From Blasia pusilla (lineage: Eukaryota; Marchantiophyta; Marchantiopsida; Blasiales): a stretch of DNA of 64,000 nt. Below, in pieces: positions 1 to 10,400 of the stretch; within the stretch, counting starts at the first letter, position 1; every line of letters starts with the position of its first letter. Location of the stretch: assembly GCA_050084515.1 (NCBI GenBank), contig CM114274.1:41416001-41480000 (forward strand), in the 5' to 3' direction. The notes below the pieces were generated by a model that saw only the letters and a program-made list of their open reading frames with translations, ran no database searches and was not told the origin of the DNA. A program made the translations under genes and the position numbers.

Positions 1-81
1 AATCTGCTGAAGGGGACCGACAGAGAAACAGAGGGAGGGAGGGACAGGAGAGGGTGGGATTTGTCCACTGGTCTATCGGAG

Positions 82-393
82 ATGATGAAGCTGCTCCTCC
101 CGCTGGTTGTTGTGGCACTGCCAATGCTGGCGGGAGCCATGGATATCACGGGGTACTCGGACGGGGGCTGCTCCGTCTCACCCGTGACGAGCTTCAGCGT
201 GGGACCGGGCGAGTGCGTGGACCTTCAGCCGGCGGGGTCGGTGGGATTCACGGAGCCCGCTTGCAAAATCGAGACCTTTGCGGATGTGGGCTGCCGGACG
301 ATGGCCACGGCCGAGTTGGGGGCGAAAGCCAATTCTTGCCTCAACAACCCCGAGAAGATCCTGTCAGCGAGATGGCTGCAGTCTCCTTGCTAG
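82..393 (+). CDS. Secreted six-cysteine protein, subfamily A, member 1
   Basis: Complete intronless gene for a 103-residue protein. I start it at ATG 82 (a second ATG follows at once); seven further in-frame codons upstream have no ATG. Residues 1-19 form a hydrophobic signal peptide ending Ala-Gly-Ala. The 84-residue mature chain begins MDITGYSDGGC. Cysteines are at 30, 45, 61, 71, 86 and 103, the last residue: spacing X14, X15, X9, X14, X16, identical in members 2, 4 and 5. It shares ACKIETF after Cys3 and an aromatic residue (RW) before the last Cys. An extracellular, three-disulfide fold is inferred. The spacing and strand-like motifs recall single-domain beta/gamma-crystallin or MiAMP1-type Greek-key proteins, which is a hypothesis. 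It converges on member 2 across 3.5 kb of tandem repeats. The promoter lies outside the window. Confidence 0.85.
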   Translation: MMKLLLPLVVVALPMLAGAMDITGYSDGGCSVSPVTSFSVGPGECVDLQPAGSVGFTEPACKIETFADVGCRTMATAELGAKANSCLNNPEKILSARWLQSPC

Positions 394-449
394 CCCTGGG
401 TCTCCGCAACGCTAAGCGCCCCCAGCGCGGGGGGCTGACGAACTAGAGA

Positions 450-1870
450 TTGGATGGGAGTGATCCGAGTTGGTCTACGAAACTGGGTTGGAGTTTTTCG
501 CCATCAGCTGCTGTCGCTGCTGATTTTGGGTTGGCTTTTCTGCATCATCGATTTCCGTGGAATGTGGTTGGTAGTCGTCAACCATTCAGGGAGTTTGGGT
601 TACAGTTCTGGAGCATGTACAGCTGCGGGGTTCTGATTGGGGTCGTCAACTATTGGGGGATCGTGGGTTGATGTTCTTGAACATCAGATGATCACGAATT
701 TGGTCTGCTGTTTTGATGTACGGAGTCGTGGGGAATTCGGATTGGAAGTCTTCATCAGTTGGGAGCTCGGTCTGGAGTTCCTAAAGATGTGATGCTCAGG
801 AGTTTCAGTTGCTTGCAGTTCTGAAGCATGGAGTGCTGGGGATTCTCGGTTGGAGTTGTTAACTGGGGCTCTTAACAACCAGGTGCTCGGGAACTCGCAT
901 TGGATTTGTTGAGCGTCAGAGGAATTCAGATTGGAGTTCCCATCCATTGGGTGCTCACGAGTCTTCGGTCACAGTTGCTAACCATTAGAGTAGTTTGGGT
1001 TGCATTTACTAACCATTAGGTGCTCAGGAGTTTGGGTCACAGTTGCTAACCACTAGGGTAGTTTGGGCTAAATTTACTAACCATTAGGTGCTCAGGAGTT
1101 TGGGTCACAGTTGCTAGCCACTAGGGTAGTTTGGGTTAAATTTACTAACCATTAGGTGCTCAGGAGGGTCACTGTTGCTAGAAATCAGGGTACTTTGGGT
1201 TGGATTTACTAGGTGAGCAACTTTTAGGTGCTCAGGAGTTTGGGTCACAGTTGCTAACCAATAGGGTAGTTTGGGTTGGAATTAGTAACCATTAGGTGCT
1301 CAGGAGTTTTGGTCACAGTTGCTAACCGATAGGGTAGTTGGGTTATAATTACTAACCATTGGGTGCTCACGAGTCTGGGCCATTACTGTTAACCACTCGG
1401 GTAGTTTGGTTTCGAATTAATAACCATTGGATGCTCGGGAGTTTGTGTCGCAATTTTTGACAACTCGGGTAATTTTGGCTGGAATTACTAACCCTTGGAT
1501 GCTCAATTGTTCACCATTGGGGCAGTTTGGACACTAACGATAGGATGTTGGGGAATCGTATCTGGTCTGACTTGATCTGGATTGAATATGTAACAACTGC
1601 ATGAGGGATCAGAACTTTGGCTACGATTTTCTTACCACAGGACGATCCTTATCTGGGGTTGGACGAGCCCGGGCTGGGTTCAAGTTGCTGACCACGGACG
1701 GGTGAGGAATCTGTGCTGGATTTCTCAGCCATTTGGTGGGCAGAAGTGTGAATTTCGAGCAGTTGGATGGCCTTGAGTTTGGGCTGAAGTAACCGGATCT
1801 GGGTTGGAGTAACCGACCATTGAGACATCATGAGTTCGGGCTCGATTAGCCATAGCTTGAGTGAAAGTAT
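450..1870. repeat. Degenerate 34/68-bp minisatellite 3' of member 1
   Basis: The anchor tgctc(a/g) recurs at 884, 952, 1021, 1089, 1157, 1229, 1297, 1364, 1432 and 1500, a period of 67-72 bp. Each 68-bp unit is two related 34-bp halves, both ending in a 'ctaacca(c/t)tagg'-like motif. Copies are best preserved at about 880-1510 and fade on both sides. No coding sense is visible. Confidence 0.85.
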
Positions 1871-2880
1871 CCATTGCAAAAATTAAGAAAAGAGGACTAA
1901 GAAGACTCGAGCCACATCTGGGTTAGTATTGTTGACTGCTACGCGGTCAGCAATTATGACCTGGCTGTTAATCATTGCCGATGGACATAATAAGCAGATT
2001 GTCATTTTGTGATCTCACTTGTGGTACTCGTATACCCATTTCTTGGTCCTCATATTACACTGAGTTCAAGTCTTTGGGACCACTTTTGACTCCATGGAAC
2101 CCATGCATTAGTAGCGCATTACAAACAACCATACGTCAAGGAATTTAAGTTGTATCTCGGCAAAGGTTTTGCTTCCTCACAAACCATTTGATTTACTGTT
2201 GGTGGATAAGTCGAGGTCTTAAGATTTCATCATCGGTTCTCTCTTTAGGACTCCTTTCAATGCATCTGGAAAAAGAATTAAAAACTCCCTCTGGAATTCG
2301 AGAAATGTTATCAGCTAAGAATTTAAACTCTATTTGAGCATTTGTATAACGGCAGCCGTGTTCCACTTTCTATCAATCTGTAAGTAAAAAAGGAAATGGA
2401 GATCACGGTTTTGGAAGGACCACCCAAAAGCTTTCTCAAAACACCCTAACAACCACTTTGGAAGGCAAAAGACAACAGACAAAATGAGCCAAGTGGTATT
2501 CGACTCGCATGTACTTAACAATATAGCTAGTCTAAGGCAATCAGCCGAGTTCCTAAACTCGGCTCACATGGGCCATGGTGCACGTATATTGAGACACTTT
2601 ATTCATGCATTCAGGCATGGTGTACCTATGGCTTTCGAGTGATAGATCTTTCTCTCTCTCGCACTTGTGATGCAATGCGAACGTGCTCAGCCTTCAGATT
2701 TGAACTCGAATTATGAGGGAGTTGGGATGGTAATTGGACCCCCTCCGGCCCTAGCGTGTGATGGATCCTCTCGCGACTCCCCATTCCACTTAGCAGAGTA
2801 GTTATATTATGACGCCATTTTCAGATCCATGCTCATCCGCCGAAACGGAATCGTTTTCAACAATGTAATGTAATGTAAAG
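1871..2880. other. Intergenic, no gene seen
   Basis: No convincing coding stretch. The only compact structure noticed is a perfect 9-bp stem with a 4-nt loop at 2543-2564 (agccgagtt / aactcggct). Confidence 0.6.
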
Positions 2881-2888
2881 CAGTTGTT

Positions 2889-3165
2889 GTGAATGGAGTC
2901 GAGGCAGCTGTGCGGTCTTCAGTGGATGATGCAGTTGTCGTCAACGGAATGGACGATGTTGCGGTGAATGGAGTGAACGGCGTGGACGCAGCTTTGGTGG
3001 CTTCAGTGGACGATACAGTTGTGGTGAGCGGAGTGGACGCAGTTAGTTGTGGTGAATGCAGTGGGCGCAGTTGTGGTAGCTGGAGTGCACGCTGCAGTTG
3101 TGGTGGCTGGACTAGACCCTGCAGTTGTGGTGGCTGGACTAGATACTGCAGTTGTGGAGTAGTTC
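2889..3165. repeat. 27-bp and related tandem repeats
   Basis: Degenerate units rich in gcagttgtggtgg. The last full units are 27 bp apart and nearly identical. Because 27 is a multiple of three, a 108-residue low-complexity frame stays open here; I regard that as a by-product of the repeat. Confidence 0.75.
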
Positions 3166-3369
3166 TTAATGTGTCTGTGGCAATCTTCGGACTTTACGCA
3201 GTCTGGGTATCTTAAATGGATCTGTAGTTAACGTGCTGTTCTTACTGTTCACACTACACGCGGTCGGGATACCGGTCTCTCACAGTATATTGATCTGTGA
3301 AACAACCCTGCCGCTCCGGCGGCCGAAGCATCCACGCCGTAGGTTTGGGACTCCCGAACCTCCTCCAAC

Positions 3370-3800
3370 GGGAATATCCCGTGAAGAAACTAAATCTCAC
3401 TCGATGAATAGTAATGGGATCTCCTGTAGAGAACTAGCAACCGTTCCTCAGGGATCTCCCGTAGAAAAATTAAAACTACTGGGATCTCCCGTCGAGAAGC
3501 TCAAACTCGCAATAGGACTCCTAGGATCTCCCATGAAGGAATTAAAACTCGCTCATAAGATCCTAAACTGGACCTCCCGTAAAGACTTGAGAGCTCGCAA
3601 CAGGACTTACGGGATAGCCCGTTGAGGAACTAAATCTGATCCGTGACAACACTTGTGATATCTCCCGTAGCCAAACTAAAGACTCCGGTAGGACCTCCCG
3701 TAAAGAAAGCGTCCTCTCCCCATATTTTAATCGAGTACAGAGATCCCCATATTAGTCGACTACAGAGATCCGGCGTCACTCGCAACAACTCGTCTCACGG
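3370..3800. repeat. Degenerate 30-45-bp repeats 3' of member 2
   Basis: Repeated units of the form ggatctcccgtagagaaact, seen near 3377, 3457, 3487, 3528, 3575, 3616, 3661 and 3698. Spacing varies from 30 to 45 bp apart from one 80-bp gap. The array runs to within 150 bp of the stop codon of the minus-strand gene. Confidence 0.8.
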
Positions 3801-3942
3801 GACTTCCCGTCCTTACTTCGAGAAACCCCAACTCACTCCCCTCTCCTCGCGAGATTCACCATTCCGCTTCTGGCGACGCGAGCGAGTGAGGCCGCATCTG
3901 TCGCTCGCGACAAGAGCAGCAATGCGATCTCGCGCGAAGCAG

Positions 3943-4284
3943 CTACAACTGGCAAGGAAACTGAAACCACTTTGCGGACATGACGACGCGGCTGGTGGTA
4001 TAGCAAGCTCCGGGCTCCGGGTTCAGCGCAGTGAGCTCCCACTCACTGCACAGGCTATCGGCATAGATTTCGACTTTACACGCCGATTGCGCCAACCTTA
4101 CGGAAGTCGCCGGCATGAAAGAGATGCACACGCTCGGCGCCATATTTAACTGAATGTTGGGTGTGGGTGAGCAATCCGGATTCAAGTAGCTCGATATATC
4201 CATCGCGTGGACGACTCCCGGTACCACAATCGCGAACAGCAGCAGCATCAGCATCAGCTGCGGCAGCACCACCGAAGTCTTCAT
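3943..4284 (-). CDS. Secreted six-cysteine protein, subfamily A, member 2
   Basis: Complete intronless gene, 113 residues, from ATG at 4284 to TAG. Residues 1-27 are a strongly hydrophobic signal peptide ending Val-His-Ala. The 86-residue mature chain begins MDISSYLNPDC. Cysteines at 38, 53, 69, 79, 94 and 111 give X14, X15, X9, X14, X16, the same as member 1. It keeps ACK after Cys2 and KW before the last Cys, and ends with Gln-Leu after it. It is the most diverged minus-strand member: it has CKVEIYAD where others have CKIETFTD. A possible TATA box lies about 240 bp upstream. Long antisense frames over this gene are shadows of its GC-rich codons. Confidence 0.85.
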   Translation of the reverse strand: MKTSVVLPQLMLMLLLFAIVVPGVVHAMDISSYLNPDCSPTPNIQLNMAPSVCISFMPATSVRLAQSACKVEIYADSLCSEWELTALNPEPGACYTTSRVVMSAKWFQFPCQL

Positions 4285-4520
4285 GGGCGACTACTCTCTA
4301 CGGCGACGCCGATCACTAAAGAACTTCTTCGATTGCGAGTTCGCCACAACTTCAGTCACGATCTCCGTCCTCTTAAACCACTACTCAACGGAAAGATCTT
4401 CGTTTTCAGATCCAGTCAGCACGAAACCCCGCGCAATCTCCTTTCCTTTGAAGATCTTTCTGCTCAATCTCTGAAGAGAATGAGCTATGTGTCTACTTAG
4501 GACACTGTCTCTCCTCCCTA

Positions 4521-4528
4521 CATATAGA
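4521..4528 (-). promoter_or_regulatory. Candidate TATA box for member 2
   Basis: Minus-strand CTATATG, about 240 bp upstream of the ATG at 4284, at the edge of the GC-rich gene island. Position and sequence are suggestive only. Confidence 0.3.
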
Positions 4529-4529
4529 C

Positions 4530-5159
4530 AGCTGCGGTGCTCTCCCAAACGGGACGAGAGAGGAACGCACTATGCAATCGAATCTAGGGAAGACTGCACT
4601 TGGAATTGCTTGAGATGAGCTTGGATCGTTCGCGACCCGCGGCACTGCTCATGCATTTGCTGCGAGCAGACTAGGCCATAAGGGCGAGTGAGAGGTCAAG
4701 TTTTTTTATACTAAAGAATGCGGTGCACTCCAAAGAAACTTTTTTTCCGAGTTTTTTGAGAGGTCCAACTTCTTTTAAAGTTGTTTGTGGTAAGGAATGG
4801 ACTCTCTTCAAAAGGAAAATAGAAGTAGCAGTAGTAGTGGTTTTTTTATGTAATTTTTTAGAGTACTAACATTTGTGGTAGAAACTTTAACAGAAAATAG
4901 AAGCAAATATATTTTTATGAATTACTTTGAGAGTGCAAATTTTCATGCTAGAGAATCTAAACCTTTGACTACAATAAAAAAGATATTTCTACTTTAAAAG
5001 TTCCAAGGTTTGAAAGGGACACCTTTTGTGGTAAGGAATGAAGTATGTTCAATAGAATATAGAAAGTGATTTTATTTTATTCTCCAAATGATCTTAATAG
5101 GGAAACTTTTAGGCTACCCGGACATAAAAGTGAAAAAATCACTTTATTTTATAATCATT
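4530..5159. other. AT-rich intergenic, no gene seen
   Basis: Low-complexity AT-rich DNA with several short T and A runs; no coding frame or RNA gene recognised. Confidence 0.6.
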
Positions 5160-5660
5160 TGGATACACGACAATGATTCTTTGTTTGTTTATTTATTGGG
5201 ATTACTATTACATGTCTTGAAACTAGGCTTATGGGAAGGACAGTTTTATATTTCATGCGAACTTTTCTCTTTTAGATTTTTTTATTAACATGAAACACGA
5301 CAAGGATTCTTTGCTTCTTTATTTAATTATTGGGACTATTATTATATGTCGTGAAACTTGGCTTATTTGAAGGTCACTTTTATACTCATTTCAACTTTTC
5401 TCTTTTAGATTTTTTTTATCAACATGAAACAGGACAATGATTCTTTATTTATTGGGACCAGTATTATATTCCGCTAAAACTTGGCTGATGTGAAGGCCAC
5501 TTTTATACTTCATTTGAATTTTCTCTTTTAGACTTTTTAACAAATATGAAATATGAAAATGATTCTTTCTTTGTTTGTTTGTTTATTTATTGGGATTAGT
5601 GTTATATATCAGGAAACTTGGATTATGAACTTCATTTGAACTTTTCTCTTTCGGATGATA
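5160..5660. repeat. Four-copy tandem repeat, about 130 bp
   Basis: The anchor gattcttt recurs at 5175, 5305, 5439 and 5561 (periods 130, 134, 122). Each unit also carries ttatttattggga, gaaacttgg and acttttctcttt in the same order. Non-coding. Confidence 0.85.
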
Positions 5661-8300
5661 AGATTCCTTCCTTTACCATAATATTTAGGTGGTGTAGTCA
5701 ATATCAGTTTGACAGCTAAGCTAAGCTACGATGAGTTTTCACAATAGTAACAATACTTACATGTGCTAGCAACCAAACTTACAATCCGTCCATCTAACTC
5801 TCTCATGGGACTTCACACATCTCAACTTTCCAACTAACTTATATGAAATATCATTCTAAATGTTCCATGTCTTAGAATTATTTTCTTCAAGAGCATTAGA
5901 AGAAATATCATTTAGAAAATCTACCAAATTTCTTTATGGATGTTGGAATGGATTTTGGATTTGTAAAGTGGGATATGGAAGGTATATTCCTAGGTTTCAT
6001 AAAACCAAATGCATACTTCTTCTCCTTACCATCATCGTTTTTATAAAATAATTTCAAAACTTGGGTTTTATTATGCAATTAAGTACCAAATTTTTTATAT
6101 ATGAAAGTATTATGAGTGGAGGAATGGAAAACTATGGTTAGACATTAGATGATATAAGTCACTAAATGAAATCACAAGAGTCATATACTTCTTAAGGATA
6201 TGTGGAAATGTATAACAAAACTTAGAAAACAATTTGGAAATACTACAATGAAAACGTACCTTATTCTTAGTTTTCACTATGCTCTAAGAAGAGTATCTCC
6301 TTCTATTTATGAAATAGAAAGAGATACTCTATCATTGTCATTGCAAGTCAGTGACTACTCATAAGGAGAGAGTACAAGAAAGGAAAAGCATGTATATACG
6401 CTCAAACCTCTAGAGAGAGGAAGTGTGTGGTATACATGCAAGTCTTTGTAGATGTATTTGTGCCTTTCCCTTATAAGGGGCAATGGTAAGCATTATCTTG
6501 CTTATGCAATAGAAGGTATATAACTACTTTCCTATCTAATCTTTATTTTTCTCAATTTTAAGCATGATTTTGATTATGCAACAGAAGATAAATCTACTTT
6601 CCTATCTTATCCTTATTTTGCTCAATGAATGTAAGGAGTATAGATTGATAGCCCAAAGGAATCACTAATAAATACCATCACTTACTTATAGATGGAATGA
6701 ATGGCCTAGGGAGTCACTACTACTTAGGAGAAAGATTGATATTGACTAGTGAACTAAAAGAAAGGAAAATATATAAGTGTAGTTTATATAAAGTTTATAA
6801 ATAGAGTATGTAAGTGTGGTTTGCTTTCCTTTAGCTAGCTAATCTTTGTAAATGCTTCTTGATGTAACTTGAGAGATTTTGTATTTATGTTAAAGTAAAA
6901 AAAATACATAAGGGCCACTCTAGTATGAGGAGAGTAGCCTTTGATTCTAGATTTTATATTTGAGAGGCAAGTATGTATTTCATAGTCAAGAGGACTTTAC
7001 ATACTCTATTCCATATATCCATCCATATGAACATATGGATTTAATACATATGATTCATTTTCAAATCTCGAGTAAGACCTTGTTATTTTGAAATTAAAAT
7101 TTCTATTGTAGACATTGTTGGAGCTAAACCATTTCAATACTAGAACCTTAAATCTAAGGAGTAAGTTCAAATTTTTGTGTCTTAAACTTATCCTATGTTA
7201 ATATGAGTTGTTGTGTTATAAGCTCACCATATCTACTTTGCTCTCTAGCATCCAAACTCTCTCCATGATATGGGTGGACTTGACCACCATCAACACTAGT
7301 GGGAATCTCATGGTCACAACATGCTAGCTCTCCAACAACTTGAGAAGCACTTTTGAGTGAATGTATGCTTTGAAGTGTGGAGAAAAATCATATCGTGAAC
7401 TCTCCTTTGTAGATTTGGGTTCAAATAAAAAACCAATAAGTCTCACTCCATAAGTAACAACTAGTATACCTTATACCTTATATTAAGTTCAGACCAAACA
7501 CTACATGTCATGACATGACATGATAGTGTCATACTATGAGGAAGGGGTCCTCAAATCCCATCATCTATTGATTATTACTTGGTAGACTCTCACCTTACCT
7601 CTACTAAAAATCCTGTAGAATCTTATCTCACCTTACCTCTACTAAAATTCTTGTAGAATCTTATCTTGCCAATCCAACTCTATTTAGAATCCAACTTATG
7701 GGCTTGAAATAGGTAGCTTAGAGTCAAGATCTTAGCACATTACGCGCTTAGGGTCCCCTATCTCATCTAAATAGAGTTCTCTCCCATCGTATTTAAGTAC
7801 TAGTGGAGATATACCTTTTGAGCCTATTCCATTTGGAGGGCGTTCTAGACTATTGTTGGAGATTATTGTGATTTCTTGTAAGGATAAGAAATCATCATAC
7901 TATTTTTGGAGACTACTGTCCATAAGATATCTCTCCAAATGGTCGAATAAGTTTTTCCACATCATTTTATGTAAAGGTTTAAGAACTTATTGGCACTTAT
8001 CTTATAGAAATCATAATATGTGTTAAAATCCCTCATGAAGTCATCAAAGATAATGCCTATTGCATCCAAGAAGTAGAGTTCACGTCATTTATATTCTAAT
8101 CATTACCTATATTTGCAATACTAGAATGTTTTTAAGTGATGATGATGCAACCACACATGGAAGTCTTCGTACCGTACTCTACTTCAAGTGATTCTTCTAC
8201 TATAACTCAAACTACTTCATCTTCCCATCTATGAAGACTCTGAAGTTATATCTCTTTCACTTGGCGTGATAGAGAACTAAAATCTAGAGCTTACATATTG
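5661..8300. other. AT-rich intergenic with small repeats
   Basis: No gene recognised. It holds a 19-bp hairpin (listed separately), a two-copy repeat of about 71 bp at 6490-6630 (ttatgcaa ... ctactttcctatct), and a two-copy 38-bp repeat at 7588-7663 (tctcaccttacctctactaa). Confidence 0.6.
6290..6330. repeat. Near-perfect 19-bp hairpin
   Basis: Arms 6290-6308 and 6312-6330 are complementary at 18 of 19 positions, with a 3-nt loop. The arms begin agagtatctc and end gagatactct. It could be a foldback-element remnant or a small-RNA precursor. Confidence 0.7.
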
Positions 8301-8309
8301 AGGAGTGTA

Positions 8310-8520
8310 TTATTCATTGGACACCCGTATTTTGTTTTTAATAAAAATTCCTGGAAAAGGTGAAGTGATATTAAATCCGATTCACAGTCACAAAACGACA
8401 AGCCCAATCAATCAACTCAATTCTCTGAGCTCCCTATTCTATCTGCGCTTGATAAATGAATTTGTTCACCATTTAAGCATATCCACCAAAAACTACTAGG
8501 CTTATGTTTGTGTTCGAACG
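8310..8520. repeat. Dispersed repeat, copy 1
   Basis: Shares ordered blocks with 29100-29390: aatccgattcac, ccctattct-tctgc-cttgataaat, and a ccaaaaactact-ggctta-like block. Diverged and non-coding. Confidence 0.55.
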
Positions 8521-8608
8521 CCTGGGCTTAGTCGTGGTATCTGTGAATCAGACATAGGGATCTCGTATAAATGATACTAGCCGATGGACCGTCCCCCTTA
8601 ATTTAATG

Positions 8609-8643
8609 TGACATGTGGCGGCCCCGTCCCCCGCCACATGTCA
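8609..8643. repeat. Perfect 13-bp inverted repeat
   Basis: tgacatgtggcgg and its exact reverse complement are separated by 9 nt of C-rich sequence. It is GC-rich in an AT-rich setting, about 460 bp beyond the 3' end of member 3. It could be a terminator-like or foldback structure. Confidence 0.75.
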
Positions 8644-8739
8644 ACACGGGACGGGAAGGCCTAGTATTGCCTAGAGTGGATGGTCTACTTTCACACATAT
8701 CGTACGTGTGGGTATTTTTTTACAAGGTTAGTCGTTTTT

Positions 8740-9010
8740 TTGGATGTACTTAAATAGTCGATGTCTGCCGCTGTCTTTCGAAGAGCATGAGACGTGTACA
8801 AATGATGCACTGCCAGATGGCCCAAGAGATAGAATGTCGGGGCGAACACATATTGTCTGACAGAAGTCTACAAATGAAATATTGCCCAAACGGCCAACAG
8901 ATAAAGTTGTCTCGTTCCATCTTTCCGAGAGCTGAAGACATATCGCCGATTTAGACATTCCTCGCTCGATCTTTCCGAAAACCCACTCCGTCTACAAATG
9001 AGACGCTGCC
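8740..9010. repeat. Degenerate repeats 3' of member 3
   Basis: Three copies of a tacaaatga-g-cgctgcc-like block near 8796, 8868 and 8992, interleaved with (t)ctttc(c)ga blocks. Spacing is irregular (72 and 124 bp). Confidence 0.55.
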
Positions 9011-9105
9011 AGATCGTCCCCCGAGAGAGAAAGAGATATCGACGCCTTCTTAGAGCCAAAAGACCCGCTCCAAAGATCGAAGAGGCGGCGGCGGCAGCTA
9101 CGGAA

Positions 9106-9450
9106 TCAAAAGTCACAGGGCTCGGCGGACCACTTAGTGGAGAAGATTTGATCCCCGCTCGTGACGCACTCGGTAGTAGTCGGGTGGGCGGCGGAGAAAA
9201 CCGAATGCTTGCAATTGCCGTCACTGAAAGTCTCGATTTTGCAGGTGTGGGCGCCGAACTGGAGGGAGGCGACGGCGGACGAGAAAGAGGCGCAGGCGCC
9301 GGGCTCCACGTCGAATTCGATACCGAGCAGATTGGCGCATTCGGAATCGATGAACGTCGTGATGTCCATGGGAGCGCCGCCCGCTCTCCACGACCCGAGC
9401 ACCACCGCGAGCACCGAAAGAAGAATGAGAAGGTGAAGGAGGAGCTTCAT
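9106..9450 (-). CDS. Secreted six-cysteine protein, subfamily A, member 3
   Basis: Complete intronless gene, 114 residues, starting at the ATG ending at 9450; the frame is open three codons further but begins there with GTG. The signal region (residues 1-27, leucine-rich, ending Gly-Ala-Pro) is followed by a mature chain MDITTFIDSEC. Cysteines at 38, 53, 70, 80, 95 and 112 give X14, X16, X9, X14, X16, one residue longer than the others between Cys2 and Cys3. CKIETFSD and the KW before the last Cys are conserved. The start region is odd: the ATGAAGCTC start and its 5' leader are repeated at least four times upstream (see the array at 9440-10400). The long plus-strand frame over it is a shadow. 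Confidence 0.85.
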   Translation of the reverse strand: MKLLLHLLILLSVLAVVLGSWRAGGAPMDITTFIDSECANLLGIEFDVEPGACASFSSAVASLQFGAHTCKIETFSDGNCKHSVFSAAHPTTTECVTSGDQIFSTKWSAEPCDF

Positions 9451-10400
9451 CGGCTCCACTTAGCTATACCGAGATATCAGGATTTGAAGAGAAGAGTGAT
9501 CTTCGGGGCACCGAGATGCATGAGGGAGATTTAAAGACGAATGAGCTTCATCAACTCAGCTGAGCTACACCGAGAGAGCAAGATCTCGAGAGGAGAGGGA
9601 TCTTTCTCTCTCTATCTATCTATGGGGACCCGAGATTCACAAGGGAGATGTAAAGTCGGAGGAGCTTCATCAACTCAGCAACGTTAGAGGAAGAGAGCGA
9701 GATCTCGAGAGGAGAGTGATCTCTCGGGGGGAATGAGATTCATTAGGGAGATTTGAAGTGGGAAGAGCTTCATCAACTCAGCCAAGTTAGATGAGGAGAG
9801 AGAGAGAGGGAGAGATCTCTCTCTGTGGGAAACCAAGATTCACAAGGGAGACTTAAAGTCGGAGGAGCTTCATCAACTCAGCTTAGCTAGATGAAGAGTG
9901 CAAGATCTCAAGATGGTAGAGAGGAGAGTATTCTATGAGCGGTTGAGACTCATAGGGATATCTATTGATCACCTCAGCTAAGCTAGATCAAGAGATCAGC
10001 AGGAGAAAGGAGAGGAGAAGATTCATAGGGTAGATCTAGAGAAGGAGGTGCCTGAACAACTCACCTAAGCTGGACCAAGAGAGAAAGATCCCAACAGCAG
10101 AGACGATTACCCTCTGGAAAGGTCTTAAGAGCGGAGAAGAATATTCTCTGGGCGACCTACATTCAGAAGGGAGATCTATAAACTAAGGAATCTTATCACC
10201 TCAAGTAGGCCAGGGAAAGAGAGTAAGATCTTCAGAGGAGAGGAGAGTACTCTCTTGCCAGATTTACAAGGACGAACTGATAAAGAAAAGGGGAGAGGAG
10301 TGTTCTCCAATCAACCCAACTTCACAAGGGCCATCTTCACAAACTAGATCGAGAGAAAAGAAGAAGAAAATAATTCAGAACCTCATAACAACTAACAGAT
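9440..10400 (-). repeat. About 100-bp tandem array built from the member 3 start region
   Basis: The gagcttcat block (start codons ATGAAGCTC on the minus strand) occurs in the gene at 9442 and again at 9543, 9662, 9765 and 9865, spaced 101, 119, 103 and 100 bp. Each unit also has caactcagct-agctaga, agagagc-agatct and gattca-aagggaga blocks. Copies decay with distance from the gene and are hard to follow beyond 10.2 kb. Each well-kept copy carries a short upstream reading frame from the duplicated ATG. Confidence 0.85.
9530..9535 (-). promoter_or_regulatory. Candidate TATA-like element of member 3
   Basis: TTTAAA followed by TCTCCCT on the minus strand, about 80 bp upstream of the start codon. 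Variants of the same stretch recur in each upstream repeat unit. Confidence 0.3.

Noticed and set aside
2889-3215. 108-residue Cys/Gly/Trp-containing frame on the plus strand
   Set aside because: Composed of 27-bp repeats, so openness follows from the period; no signal peptide and no fit to the six-cysteine spacing.
3643-4149. 168-residue plus-strand frame
   Set aside because: Largely antisense to member 2; shadow of a GC-rich gene.
8998-9534. 178-residue plus-strand frame
   Set aside because: Antisense to member 3 and its leader.
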